A stretch of DNA of 64,000 nt from Globodera rostochiensis (lineage: Eukaryota; Nematoda; Chromadorea; Rhabditida; Heteroderidae). The stretch covers positions 380,103 through 444,102 of the forward strand of contig JAEVLN010000036.1 in the NCBI GenBank assembly GCA_018350325.1, read 5' to 3'. The translations under genes and the position numbers were made by a program. Shown one piece after another: positions 37,561-50,590 of the stretch (positions are counted from its first letter, which is position 1; each line of letters begins with the position of its first letter). The notes beneath the pieces were generated by a model. That model made no database searches, had not been told where the DNA came from, and saw only the letters and a program-made list of their open reading frames with translations.

Positions 37561-40500
37561 GCGATCCTGTCTACGGATATATAGACTAAATTTCAAGGAG
37601 TTTGACCTTTTCGAAGAATCTAGAGTGATTTGAAATCATGCCAACTAAATAATTAATCTTTAAATTAATTCAATTGATAAATAAAAACAAAAATAAATTT
37701 CTAACAAAAACATATTAGTTCGATAAAGCTAAATTCATATCCACTTAATAAAAATAACAAATAAATGAAAAAGTAAGTAGCAATTTTAAAACCTTAATTT
37801 ACAAATAATATTTAATCAATGCCCTCATTTCAAAGAAAAAACCTATAAATTTTAAACCACTCATCACTGTTAAAGGATTGAATACATTAACTGGATATAA
37901 AATCCGTCGTACTATGAAAATAAAAACGTATGTTTAAACAAATTATATAATTTTTCATCTTTAAATTATTTTAAAAACACATAAAAGTAAAGCAATTTAA
38001 TAATTTAAGAATGGGGTTATCTTAAGCCGTCCGACATTTTAAGACTCACATTTACAATAACATTTATATCTTATTTTGCAAATACAAAAATAGTCCTTTG
38101 CAAAGCGTAATAATAAGTGCACAGGCAAACCGATATGTGGTAAAATAAGTCTTAAGTATTTTATATAACAATAATAATTTCTAAGAGAAACCAAAACATA
38201 TAATAAATATAAAATTCAACAATTTTAATCAAAATTTACAAAATGAATTGACAGATTACATATTTATAACAATTCATATGGTGTTTACAGATGCCAAAAG
38301 GCAAACGTTTTCGTAAAATTCTGGCCTCGTCTTCGTCCAGTTCAGCTTTAGAAAGTACGTAGTGGGCAATAAAATAGGAAGGCTTGCACTTACACAATTA
38401 CAGAATAATTTGTAATATAATATTATAATGCAAAATAAAAATTTTACAATTAGTTATCGTCTTGGAAAAAAGTGGTGATCAAGAAAATAAAAATGAAATT
38501 AAACATATTTACATTAAAAATATATTGAAAGCAACTTTTGCTTTATTATGTAATTTAAAGCAATTAAAATAAATTGTTCCAGAAACTTATGTTATTTATA
38601 CATTAATGACATACGCTTTTATTACAACTCTGAATATTTATTTATGCCATATATAAACATTCAATTATTATTATATAAAATTTTAACGCTTCAAATTTAC
38701 TACGTGTTTGAAAACAGATCGTAATTTCTTATATAGAAATAATTAGTTCGAAATAAAATAAACTATTTTATATAATATTAAACATCTCCAGAAAAGATAG
38801 AGCGCTTAAAAATTTCGTTTGCCTAGTGCATTACCAAACACTAAATAAATTAAAAAACAAGCAAAGTTAACAAAAATTTATCTAATAATATTGATTTAGC
38901 GGAACTTAAATATATATTATCAATAAACTAATATTACCAGATTTAAACTTGATAAAAGAAAATAATTAGTATTTAATTATAATTATAAATTTTAAAAATC
39001 TTTGCCAGTACTTTTGGCACCCGGACAGAGTTTTTGTGCACTCATCAGGCTATTAAGTTTTTTAATGTTAAACTGGTACAGATTAAATTAAAATATAAAA
39101 TAAAAGTTTTTCAATATAATGTTCACAACAACAAAAGTTAAATAAAATAGCATTGGTCTGAAAAAAAGTTAAAATTAAAACAATCCAAATGCGCAACTGT
39201 CAAATTTTATGAAAATAAAAGCACGAAAAATGGATCACCGAAGAAAACGAAGGTCATTAACACTGTTACCACTAATATAAAACTAATGGCGCATAGTGGT
39301 TGAGAAAAATAATAAAATGAAGAAAACATTCAAATAAATAAATTTAAAAAATTATTGAACTTAACTTGCAATCTCATCAATGAGTAAGTGTAAAACCATA
39401 TGCAAAATAAAAAATAATATAATTAGCATTTTATAATGTTTCTTTTTGTCGAAATTGCGCACAATTTTTGCTGAATAATCGGATAAATAACGGGAATGGG
39501 TGGATTTTAAAATAAAATATGCTCTCAATCATATAAAATTTGTCAAGAATTAAATATGCATTCTAAAAATCGAGCATTGAAAACGGCTTTAACCGAAATT
39601 TGCTTCAAAAAAATTATAAAGGCACAAAATTAAGCAGTTACTTGACATGTAAGCAAGAAAAATTAATGGCTTTAATCAAAAACTTAAATTTATTTATAAA
39701 CAATTAATTGTAAATGATTAAACAAAGTTTTAATTCAAAAGTTATTTGAATTAAATTAGCCCCAGCAGAAAAGGAGCATGAGTGCAATTTTTCCCAAAAA
39801 CTCTGCTAATTGACGGGCAGTGTGCCCATTTGCAAAAATAATAAAAAACGATAATGAATGTGAATAATAACAAAATATCTGCCTTTTTCAATGAAATGAG
39901 GGCATTCGGATTTCTACAAAGAACCATTACATCCACAACAACAAGGTGCATTTCCCCAAATAAAACTTCAAGATTTAATAAAACAAATACTATAATCTTT
40001 TATTCCTTCCATGAAGCGTCTTCAAAGTGAATTATTATATGTTGGATTGATATATTAAATTGCTACAGCATTTAAACGCTTTTAAAAAAACAATAACATT
40101 ATAATTTGAATAATTAAATGAAGGATTTTTAGAGAAGTACATTAGAGTAACAACCCCAAATCTATTCCAATAATAATAAAATACATAAATAAAGAAACAA
40201 ATAAAATAAAAAACATAAAAATATATAAATGAAATAAAATTAAATTAATTTTTGGTTTTTACCCCCGGACAATAAAAAAAATTGTACATAATTGTAAGAT
40301 TAATAAATAAAATTTTAAAAACCATGAACAAAATACAACCAAAAATCAAGATTGCTTTACCAATCAGTAAAACCTTTCTACGTGAACGATGACAACACGA
40401 AACGTGTCATTTACGCAAAATTGACGCTCGATTACTGAATTGTGCCGAAGTGCATTTTCCATATCAATCGGTCAGCATCAAACTAGGCGTTCGGAATAAC

Positions 40501-41280
40501 ATGCGTTTGGAGTCTATCCTCGCTCATGCATAATTTTAAATAAACAAGTTAAATAAAATAATGATTACAAAATAAAATTAATTAAAAAATAAAGTATATG
40601 AAAAAGAGCCTAAAAAAGGATCGGTGGCGCCGCATGAATTAAGGATTTAAAATTATATTTTATTTTTCCTTCTAATAATATAAAATTGTCTTAATAATTT
40701 AAAACTTAATTTAGTTCTTTAATTTGAAAACTAAAAGATATTTTCTTACAAATGCAAATAATTAAATAAACGCACTTGAAAAATTTAGTACAAAGTCGAG
40801 TAATACTGTCAAAAATAATCATCATAATAACTCACATTTATGCAATTAAAATTAAATCCCTGGCTTAATTAACTAGTATCCATTACCTGCACAAACTGGG
40901 CAAACGTGCAAAAATTAAAGAAAGTATAATATTTTAAAATAAAATATTTTTATGTTAAAAAACAGCAAGAAATTACCCGCTCTTAATTCGACTCTGAAAA
41001 CATGGGTGAAATTACTTGATAATTATTCAAAACTCCGAATAAAAAATACCTTATTCTTTAAACTATAAACAAAAAAAAGCTAATTTAAAGTATTATAAAC
41101 CATTTGCAATATATTAAACCAAACTTATTACTAGTAATTTGAAATTTCGTCACTTGCTTCAGCCCATCTTTAATATAAATAAGTCGAAAGGAATTCAGTT
41201 TCAATAATTTTCAATGCATTTGTTAATGATCTATAGTACAAAGTTAAAAGCAATGAATAAGGATTAAGACCCTTTAGTTT
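37561..41280. other. A-rich block with GC islands
   Basis: Islands at about 38025-38045, 38290-38355, 39005-39050, 39770-39830 and 40375-40535. The island at 38291-38354 is bounded on plus by TTTACAG| and |GTACGT and begins with ATG. The 40.4-40.5 kb island is the longest (about 150 bp) and ends in the conserved CTCGCTCATGCATAAT. None has a recognised product. Confidence 0.5.
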
Positions 41281-44200
41281 GATTTAAAACTCAGTCCGTT
41301 AATGGATTATAAAATTGAAAACTTTTATTACTTTTCTTCATTTTTTGACAGCGTTTTTGTTAACAGAGTATTCACTATTACTTTATTTTCAAATTCCGTT
41401 AATAATTAATTGTTATTTAAGATTTTGGCATTTCTCCTTGACTTTTCTTGTAACTAAGGTCTTTCTGTATTTCTATCATTTTTATAAGAAGAAATTCAAT
41501 AAATTTATAAAAGAACTCAATTAATATATTTCCTTTTAATAACTTCATTTTCGTTTAAATTATAGAGGAATATTTAGCAATACAATAGTTGGCAGTTCGA
41601 CCTTTATTCTATTCTTTATTGTTTTTCTTTTTTCATTAGGTTAACGATGCCCGAAATTGTTTTTTGTTCATTATGGACTGTACGCCGCCAGTTGACGGCC
41701 CATTTCCCATGAATTTTCCGTCACTGCTATTTACTTAAGCGACTTTGGCTTATCGTTAGTGTTTGCTTGTGATGGTAATTTTTCAATCTATTGGTATAAT
41801 GTTCTTAAGAAATTATGCATGAGATGTATTTTTTCTTTTTGTAATTATCTAAAAATATGAATGTCTATTTATTAAAAACTTTAATAGCTGGGTTGAATGC
41901 GCCTCTGAGCTCTCATTGTCGTTGAAAAACTCTATCTTCCAGGTTCGCCATACATTACCACTAAAGTTTGAATAAGCTAATTAATTTTTCTATTTCAGTC
42001 ATTACTTTAATTATTTTAAAAAAATCATTTATGCTAATGATATTTAATTAATAGTTAATTGAAAATTTTTTGGAAGTCAATATTTTTTTATTCTTATTTT
42101 TCAATATAAAATCACCAGTCAGTTATGATTAGTTTTTCATTTTATAATTGTTGCTAAGATTGAACATAGGAGACTATGGGGTGTTTATTGATATAAATAA
42201 ATATGATTAAATGCAATTTTAATTAAAAATAAAATAATAGTAAATACATTATTATTTCATAATTATGTTTTGCTTAAATGTTTTTGGTGTCTTTTTAAAT
42301 TTTATTATGCTTAATTATATATTTTTATTTAAAGACAAAGCCTTGGCGCGGCACGGCAATCGGCAATCGGCAAACCAAAAACCTTTCCTGATTAACAATC
42401 GATAAAAGAATGTCAAACTTTTGCTAATGTTAATATTCATTTTTATTTAATTAAATTTCTGATGTGAGAACATTTAAAAGCATTCTTTATTATGTCTTGC
42501 TGATCTGTTGATAAAGAGTTAACAAAAAATTTTTGCTGAATTTGCCCGTCGCCTGCTGATCTTGCATTTAGACAACATTTGAAGACATTACTCATCATGT
42601 ATTACCTAAGTTTGTCTTATATTTAAATGTTTTATTTAAAACAATAATTTTTTTTTACAAAAAATTATGGGTATTTTAAAATTTATATAAAAATTATGGT
42701 TTAGTGAAAGTTTTAATGTATTTTGAATTTGGAAATCAAAAAATTATAAATATTTAATTCCACTTTAACAATTTTGATTAACTTGGACTATTTTTGAAGA
42801 CATTTTCCAATGTTTTGCTCAAGAAAGTGGATGTTTCCATGCTGCTTGCACCATCCACTAAATACTAAATCAGACGAATCACACCCTGTTTCCGTCATTA
42901 TGCATTTCAAACAATTCATTTATAGACTCGTAGTTTTTGTAGATCAATTTGTTTTATTGCTATCATTTAAAAGTTCGATGAGTAAATTTTTGCTTTTAAT
43001 TTTATTTAGTTTTTATTACCTTTAATTTAAGTAAAGATTTTTTAATTTTAAACTCACCAGCTTGGTAATAATACTTCACAAGATTTGAACTTTTTTTCCG
43101 TCCAAAATGAAGCTAAATTAGTTTTGGTTAATTGTAAAATTTATTGCTGCATTATTAATTTTGTATTATAATTCATATAATTTTAAGAGATTAGCTCTCA
43201 AGTAAGCAAACGGTTTGTTAAGAATTAATTAGTTAAAATTTGCGAAATTGTTACATAAAATCAGTTGTCAGGAAACTGTAAATAAAAGATCATCCGCAAA
43301 CGCGCAGCCCGTGAACAACCACACGCATTCTAATAGTATTGTAAAAATACAAATTTCAACTAGCAAAAATAGTTTTTTTTTTTTATTTTCCCTTTGAAAT
43401 TTTTTTCAGTTTTTAATGGTATTAATTTTTATTTAATTTATAAAAGTTCGTAAACATTATTTATTTACTGATAGTCATAATAAAATTTAAATAATTCATT
43501 TAACATTTATTTTACAAACTGCTACCATCTCCCTTTTTCGGTTGATTGTTTTTCGTCCATGTCACGAATACTCGTGCCTCTTTATCGCATAGCTTACCAT
43601 AAATCTGAATAAAAAATTTTATAATTTCCAATTGCATCCTTTATTATATTTATCTTCCAATAAAATTTTAGACAATTAATGTTATTTAATAATTTTGTTG
43701 TTTTGTAATTATAAACTTTTTAAAGCATTTTTTTGTTTTGTTTTGAATAAAGAAAATGAAAGCTTTTTAAAACATTTTTTAATAACTATTTTTTATGTCA
43801 TTTTAAGCTTTGCCCGGTTTTTTTTTATTGTAAAAAGTTTATACGCCTCATTTTATGAGCTTAATATTATAGCGGTTGATAATACAGCTGCCTAGGGAAT
43901 GGCTCGTTTTGCAGATCGGACACCATTCTGTCGGTTGTCATTGTCAGCTGTGAATAACATTTATAAAAATATAATTTATGCAAATTATTGTGACTCCAAG
44001 ATCAATCAAAAAAAATCTTTTTTCGTTTCACATACTTCGGAATGCCTTACGTATCGGCGGCATTGAATAAATTGCTTTAATATTTAAAAATTTATATATT
44101 TTTAATTTATATAATCCTTCAATTTTAAATTGTTAAAAAGCAACAAACTCGCAAATCCTTAAGAGATTGGAGTGCGCATCCCATTAGGCTTGTGGTTTTC

Positions 44201-46193
44201 CAGTTAAACATCTCGCCTTTAGTATTTTAATTTAGCTTATTGCATCAATATTTTTGCTTTCTTAATTTTTCAATAAATATATTTTAAAACTTATAATATT
44301 TTATTGTCCAAGTTCGTTCAACCGGTATCTTCGGTCTCTCGCTGACAATTGCTTCTTTAGGTTTGCAGCCATATCAACGTCGACGATAATTTATGTTAAT
44401 GGTACCTATTAAGCTATTACTGTATTCGACATAATTATACTATTACATTTTTCATATAGTATCAATGGAATCTATGCTTTTGTAATATATTGATTTTCTG
44501 TTGTCATAAATATTTGTGACGATAATCTGCAAAAAAAAAATTATAACTGAAATACAATATATTGTATAAATCATTTCCTATTCATCAATGTTTGTTTTTA
44601 ATTTTTAATTATTAATAGCAATCCTTATAAAATGCTTTGTCCCAACATCAGCCACCGCTTCTCTTTATCACATTTTTTTAAATAATTATTATTGTTCTTT
44701 CTTTAAAAAAATTTTAGTTTTAATAAAGGTGCTGAGTCGGAAATTTATCTTGTTTTATTGGATTAAAGAACACTTCACTGCAACCTACACCTTTTTTGGT
44801 TAAGAACTTTTGGAATGCATGTTTAATTTAAATTTTTTGAAATTGTTTAGTCTTTTTAATGTTTTTGATTTAAGCTGCAAATACTTTTTCATCTCAAAAT
44901 TCAGGTGATTATGCCGTCCTTGTATCCAACCCAAGAAGGACTGATTGCATTTATAATTTACATATATAGTTCTATTGTTTAACAAAATATTAATATTAAA
45001 ATAAAATAATTTATTTTCAACGATAAATGGGTTTTTACTAATTTTTTGTGCACGCATAAAGAGTTTGAATTAATTTTTTGAATTAAATTTACAATTTGTA
45101 TTTAAATTCGATCAGAATATAAATATTTTAGTATAATTATTTAATAATATTTAAATTTTTGTCCTTTCTGTGAAATCGAATCCTTTTAGAAAAAGTTTAT
45201 ATTTAACTAAGTTTATGATTTTTATTAATAAGCATATATTATTTCTTTCATTTACATTTTTTATTTGGTTTGCCAAATATTTTATTTTATTTTATTTCAA
45301 AGACATTTTGCAATATCTATTTCATAGGTTTTCAGTAGAAGTAAACTCTTTTTATTTTCATTATTTTTTGTTTGTCTAACATCAATCCTCCTAAAAACAG
45401 TAAAATTATGTGGCTTAAAAAAATGTGAAAAAAAGTGATTAAACAATATACTTTTTGGCTAAATTTAGCATAAATAAAGGAATTTGAGGTCGCCGTGGAC
45501 GAAGCGGATATCCTGTAGCTCTTGAGACGGTTAGCAGTTGGTCTGTGAAGTGTTCCGTTCACACGGTGGGCAACCGTAGTCTCTGCGAGCAGCCTGGCCA
45601 TTTTTTTTAAAATTTCACTATTGAACAAATTTCAATAATTTTGGTTTATAACTTTTGTTTTATTTTGGGTAAAATGCGCAATGGGTACAAAAAATCATAT
45701 AATCACACAGTTATATTTAATTTTAAATGTACAAAATTTTTACTTAAAATGTTTATTAAATCAAAAAAAAAGATTTAATTAATTTATTTACATGAATATC
45801 TGTGTGTAATATAAAGGTTTCCTTATATGGTGAGGAATCGAGAATTGAAATGCGCTCCTCCCAATCATACCTAAAATTTTGGTTTTTGATAATACTTTAT
45901 TATAATTTTTCGGGGTTAACTTTCATAGGTTTATAAAGTTTATTTAAATTTAATTTTCTTTAAATACAATTTTTTAATTTAAGTTGGAATAAATACTTTG
46001 ATGTTTACAGAATAAGACAAATAAAACGTAAATTAACTTTTCAAGAGGAATTTATCATTAAAAATAATTTGGCAAATTTCTTTTTCCGTGTAAAAGAATA
46101 ATTTTAAATAATTTAAATTTTAATTCTTTGCAAATTCTGTAACTGCTGACTATAATGCAGTAAATAATCGAATTAACAATTCCTTTTTCGTAG

Positions 46194-46244
46194 GGACTCG
46201 GGACTGGCTCTCCCTCAGCCCCATCCCCGCTGGCCTCGCCATTC
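46194..46244 (+). other. Candidate 51-base exon
   Basis: Very GC-rich island bounded on plus by CTTTTTCGTAG| and |GTAAAA, length a multiple of three. In frame it gives a Ser/Pro-rich peptide beginning GLGTGSP. The minus strand is open too (acidic, contains EASGDGAEGEP). Unrecognised. Confidence 0.3.
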
Positions 46245-46671
46245 GTAAAAAGCACCAATTACCGTAGTTTTAAAATTTTGTGCAAATTTCTTAACAAATT
46301 TAGTCATTTATTTCAAGTTGTACCAAAAACCCGGCAAATTTTATATTTATTAAACTATTTCTTAATGTTTTTATTTGTCTTTATTAATAAGGATAATTTA
46401 TTATAACGAGTTTTCATGCTTTAATGAAAGTGTTTGCTTTTTTTATTTTCATTCTGTTTCTCTGTAACTTGATCAGTTTTGATCAAAACTCGACAAACTT
46501 TTTATTGTTAATTGAAGGAACATATAGATTTATGGTTCGTCATTATTATAATAAATTAAAATTTATATTAGATTGCTGATAAAAGCAAATTATTTGGTTT
46601 TAACCTTTTTTTTGAACTAATATAATTTTGATTTATTTTTTTCTTCCTTCTTTCATCCTTTTTAATAGTAG

Positions 46672-46752
46672 AGCCCGCTATTTGAAAATTTGAACCGGAT
46701 CCTGGACTTGGATCTATGGAGGTGCCAGGACCTGATTGGCACTCAAATTCAA
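46672..46752 (+). other. Candidate 81-base exon
   Basis: Bounded on plus by TTTAATAGTAG| and |GTAAAT, length a multiple of three. The open frame contains LNRILDLDLWRCQDLIG. It could follow the exon at 46194-46244 in the same phase. The minus strand is also open. Function unknown. Confidence 0.3.
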
Positions 46753-46770
46753 GTAAATTGATTTGATATT

Positions 46771-49104
46771 TCAGGTTAAACAAAAATTATTTTTAATGGG
46801 AATAAAATAATCAAGACAAATACAGCGATTAACATTAAAAAAAAACTCATAGCATAATCCTTTTAATTAAAATAAGTAGTTCGTATTTAAAAGAAATTTC
46901 ACATTTGTAAAATAATATTTATAACATACATCTCGTGGTGACACCCCTAGTTTTAACTAACTTTTGTATAGTTAACGAAAAGACCGGTTTGCAGGCACAA
47001 GTTTGGCGATACCGAGCAGACCTGTGTAAAATAATGTTCGTAGCGACCGCACTAAACCACCCTCCCAAAGAAAGCACAAAACAACTCATGTGAGAATACA
47101 AGCCTTAATTTTTTCTTCACATGAAATGAGACCAAACGACGAATACTTCCGGTTAATTTCACGTTTGACGTAATTAGCAAAGAAATTATATAAATATAAT
47201 TTTAAATAAATATAAAAATTATGTTCAAATAAATGCCCTTAAAAAAATGCTATAAAATATAAACATCGACATATATAATCGGTAAAAAAACGAAAATTAA
47301 CGCAAAAGTTTAAATTAAATCAATGATTATATGAAAAAAACAAAGCGGATTAAAAAGGCATTAAAAAGGTAAAAATTAACGTCAAGCACGGTCGTTGCAG
47401 ATGAAGTGGTTCGGGTAAATAAACAAAAAATGTTTAAATTTAAAAAAGTCTTGAACCCCAAATTAATTTAATAAAAAATTCTTTAAAAAATGAACTCAAA
47501 TAAAAACTCACAAATATATATGTAGTGTAAATTGCAAACAGAAAATTATTTTTTGATAGAAAAATATAATAAAAAGACTACAATACTTTATCGCCGATCT
47601 GAAACATAAATTGCTCAAAATATGCTATTTCCGCATTAATTAAAAATTTATATAATAAGCACGTCTCATAAAATTTTATTTTAATAAATAATTTAAACAA
47701 TTTTTCTACCTTTATTCTTTTCCATCAGTTAGCGTGTACTATTGTAATTCATCAACATTGATGAAAAATGTAAAAATAAACCATAAACAGCATGCCTTTA
47801 TTTTTAGCAACCAAAAATTTAAAGGATTTATGTGGTTCGTATGGTGAAGTTTATTTGTGTATGGATGGAGCAGTTATAATAAATTCTTATTTACTCAAAA
47901 TAATAATAATATAATTTAATCATTCTATCATGATAATGATTAAACAAATATAACAATGACATTAAAGTGACCAACAAGTTAATGAATAAGTATTCTCATC
48001 GGGCTGTATTTTTAAAAATACCCATTACCTAGAAAAAATACTGACAATTTCAGATTGACGGCGACGGCGAAAAAAGCTATAATAATTAATGAATATAACT
48101 CGATTGACTGATTTCATTACGAGGCAATAATAAAAAATAAGATATTATTTAATGTAGAAAAGGAGAAAGTTTTTAGAGCACGCAATTGTCATCTGTGGTT
48201 AATCATGCGCCTAAAATAAACTTAATGATTTGTTTTAACAATTTATCATACCGAAATGAGCTTTTTTACAATGATAAACCTAAGACAATAATTTTCAACG
48301 AATAAATGAATTACTCTTAATAATCATCATAGCTTATTAAAAATAAAACATAAAATTTTAATTAGCTTCATTATTTTATCTCAATTACAGTAAACAACAA
48401 TTCATGAATATAAAAATCGATATATTTTTGGAAAAAACTCAAAACCGTGTAAGGAGGAGGAAGTATAATTTACATTGAAGTCGCGGACAAATTAACAAAG
48501 GACATTGGAACAATTGTGCATAAATGATTGAAAACATAAACACACAATTTAAAAATAAATCTGTGTGCAAATTAAATGATTTTTATTGTGGGTTTCAATG
48601 AAAAAAACCTCTAATTGGATACTTGCATTTAAAAAATGTTATAAATGTTAAAAAATTCAATTATATAATGACTAGAAATAAGCCCCTTATAATTCGTGTT
48701 TATGTTGTTTTGATATCCAATTAAATTAGACCCAATTGCATTCATTTGATATTGAAAATTACAAAATAAATTTAAAAAATACGCCCATTATTTATAAAAT
48801 CAACATAATTAATTTCTTTTCTAAAAATAATATCTAAAACAACGCACATATTCGGCATCTCCAATTAAAAAGTAAATAAAATGATAAACATATAAAAAGA
48901 GCCTATGCTGAGATCATTTATATTAAAACATTTTTAGCATGGCTAAAGTTGCTTACTCAAGGTAACAACAAATCCTCCTAAGTCGTCGTGGTGGGTTAAT
49001 TTTATGTACTAAATAAAAAGCCAAAAGGAGTGCGAACAGAAACCTGGCTTGATCCATCAAAGCTACCACTTGACACAACAATGCAATTTATTTATTGGTG
49101 GTCA
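46771..49104. other. A-rich block; contains a duplicated segment and a Merlin fragment
   Basis: 46921-46957 is an inverted copy of about 62541-62580 (CACCACGAGATG core). 47375-47520 is a direct copy of 63017-63300. Islands at about 46975-47095, 47105-47160, 48055-48080 and 48440-48510. No intact gene. Confidence 0.5.
47401..47414 (+). other. Candidate 14-base micro-exon (copy 1)
   Basis: ATGAAGTGGTTCGG lies between a CGTTGCAG| acceptor and a |GTAAAT donor. The paralogous place at 63175-63188 reads TTGAAGTGGAGCGG with a TGCTCAG| acceptor and a donor changed to GAAATA. Shared length and acceptor support a real exon in the ancestor; the second copy would be broken. Confidence 0.35.
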
Positions 49105-49107
49105 GGA
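49018..49107 (+). pseudogene. Merlin/IS1595-type transposase fragment
   Basis: One plus frame gives KPKGVRTETWLDPSKLPL followed by MQFIYWWS. This matches the stretch that joins the zinc ribbon to the DDE domain in Merlin/IS1595 transposases, where S-V-R-x-G-T/S-W/F-F is followed by S-K-L-P-L and an aromatic I-Y-x-W segment. A stop lies just upstream, and the frame runs into the ACCGAA-rich element beginning near 49105, so only a remnant is left. It could also be a domain exon of a host gene. Confidence 0.55.
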
Positions 49108-49895
49108 ATAAAGCTGTCGGTTTCAAATAATTTTCGGTTATCCAAACCGATAACCGAACCGAACCTTTCGGTTTCAAACCGAACCGAACCGAAGCTTTCG
49201 GTTAACCGAAACCGAACCGAAATTTTCGGTTTTCCGGACCCAATGGTTGAAAACTCCATTTCCCAGACGGGTTTTAGGGGGGCATTTTTCCCTTTTTATA
49301 GCATTTGTTAAACAATTTTTCCAAAAAATGTTCGATTTTAGGAGTGCATTTTTAGTTTTTACTCCCCTTTTTGGTTAAGATTTTTCAAAATGCAAATTTT
49401 TGCGAATTTGCTTTAAAGTGAGGGGAGGGGTGTCGGCGGTGCCGATAGGCGCCGCCGAGAAATTTTGAATTTTTGCCTCAATTTTATTACGAGATTTGCA
49501 ACCAAAATTTTAAAAATGCTGTGAATTTTGTTAAGAAATTTGGCTAATAATTACCAATCTTACAAAACAAAACCTCAACATGTGACAAAGTTAGGAATGT
49601 TATAAATAATCGGTGAGCTCTCCAACCAAAAAATCAATTTCATAAATTCAGTCCAAAAATATTAAAAAAAAATCGGAAATAATTAAAAATGAATAAAATA
49701 TACACAAAAAAAGGGTAAAATAATGCCACAATTTAAAATGTATTAGTCAGAAATTCAAATTACTGAAACAGAAAGTCATATTTATTGTCGTTTATTAGAA
49801 CCGAACCGAATCTTTCGGTTTTACCGAACCGAAACCGATAACCAAACCGAAACTTTCGGTTTTACCGAACCGAAACCGGTAACTGAACCGAAGCT
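49105..49895. mobile_element. Transposon-like element with ACCGAA-iterated inverted ends
   Basis: The left side (to about 49235) and right side (49800-49890) are dense in ACCGAA/TTTCGGTT in inverted arrangement. The approximate ends are AAAGCTGTCGG and CCGAAGCTTC. The middle has the core TCGGCGGTGCCGATAGGCGC at 49433, after a G-rich run, as at 4.5 kb. I could not find a convincing target duplication. Confidence 0.6.
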
Positions 49896-50590
49896 TCAGA
49901 GATTTTAATTTTAAAACCAATTGACTTATTTTCTGGTTGCTTTCATTATTAAGTACAAAAAAGCTAACTTCATATTGAAATTAATAATTTGAAATAATCC
50001 CATTTAAATCTTACATCTATTAAATTATAACGGCTTAGACAAATTAATCCTTAAAAATATCAATTTAAAAAAAGATAAAGAGATTGATATATAATTAAAA
50101 ATTTTACACTCCTAAAAATCTAACATAAAGCTTTCACTAACTAAAAATAAACCGCTCAACTAATAAATATTTGATTATTAAATTAGCAACAAAAAAAATA
50201 CATCTAAAATTCACATAAATTACTACTAATAAATGACAATTAATATAAAGAAAAATTGTTTTAAATTACGAATATATTTATCCGATAAATTAAAATAAAA
50301 AATGGGAAACAATTCGAGTTAATTAAAAACAACAATATTTCATTTTTTTGCAAAAAGAATATGTTTCTATCAATGCAAAAACTTTAATATATGAATAATT
50401 TTCAAATATTTTATAAGTTGTAAAAATAAAGAATTATAAAAATACATTCTGCCAAGAATTTTGTTTAAAATAATAAAAAATTATGTTTATTTTCAATTCT
50501 AGCATTTGGCGAAGGAATGTTCGAAAAAGTAGGCATTTATATAAAAAAAAATTTAATTTTAAGCATAGTTAATGTTACAACAGTATTAAA
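49896..50590. other. A-rich spacer, no gene
   Basis: AT-rich DNA between two transposon-like elements. One island at 50500-50545 has an ATTCTAG| edge. Nothing recognised. Confidence 0.5.

Larger units (their letters stand above)
41281..46770. other. T-rich block with GC islands
   Basis: Islands at about 41645-41740, 41885-41950, 42345-42395, 42540-42600, 42820-42910, 43285-43325, 43895-43950, 44305-44390, 44900-44945, 45490-45600, 46190-46250 and 46670-46750. A 51-codon ORF on minus (42443-42598, starting MMSNVFKCCL) is not longer than expected by chance in this much DNA. Best splice-bounded islands are listed separately. Confidence 0.5.

Noticed and set aside
42443..42598. 51-codon ORF on minus as a small gene
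   Set aside because: In over 40 kb of AT-rich DNA read in six frames, ORFs of 50-100 codons are expected by chance; no family or splice context supports it.
48055..48090. EF-hand loop fragment (IDGDGE)
   Set aside because: Six residues from a short GC patch; no helix pattern around it.
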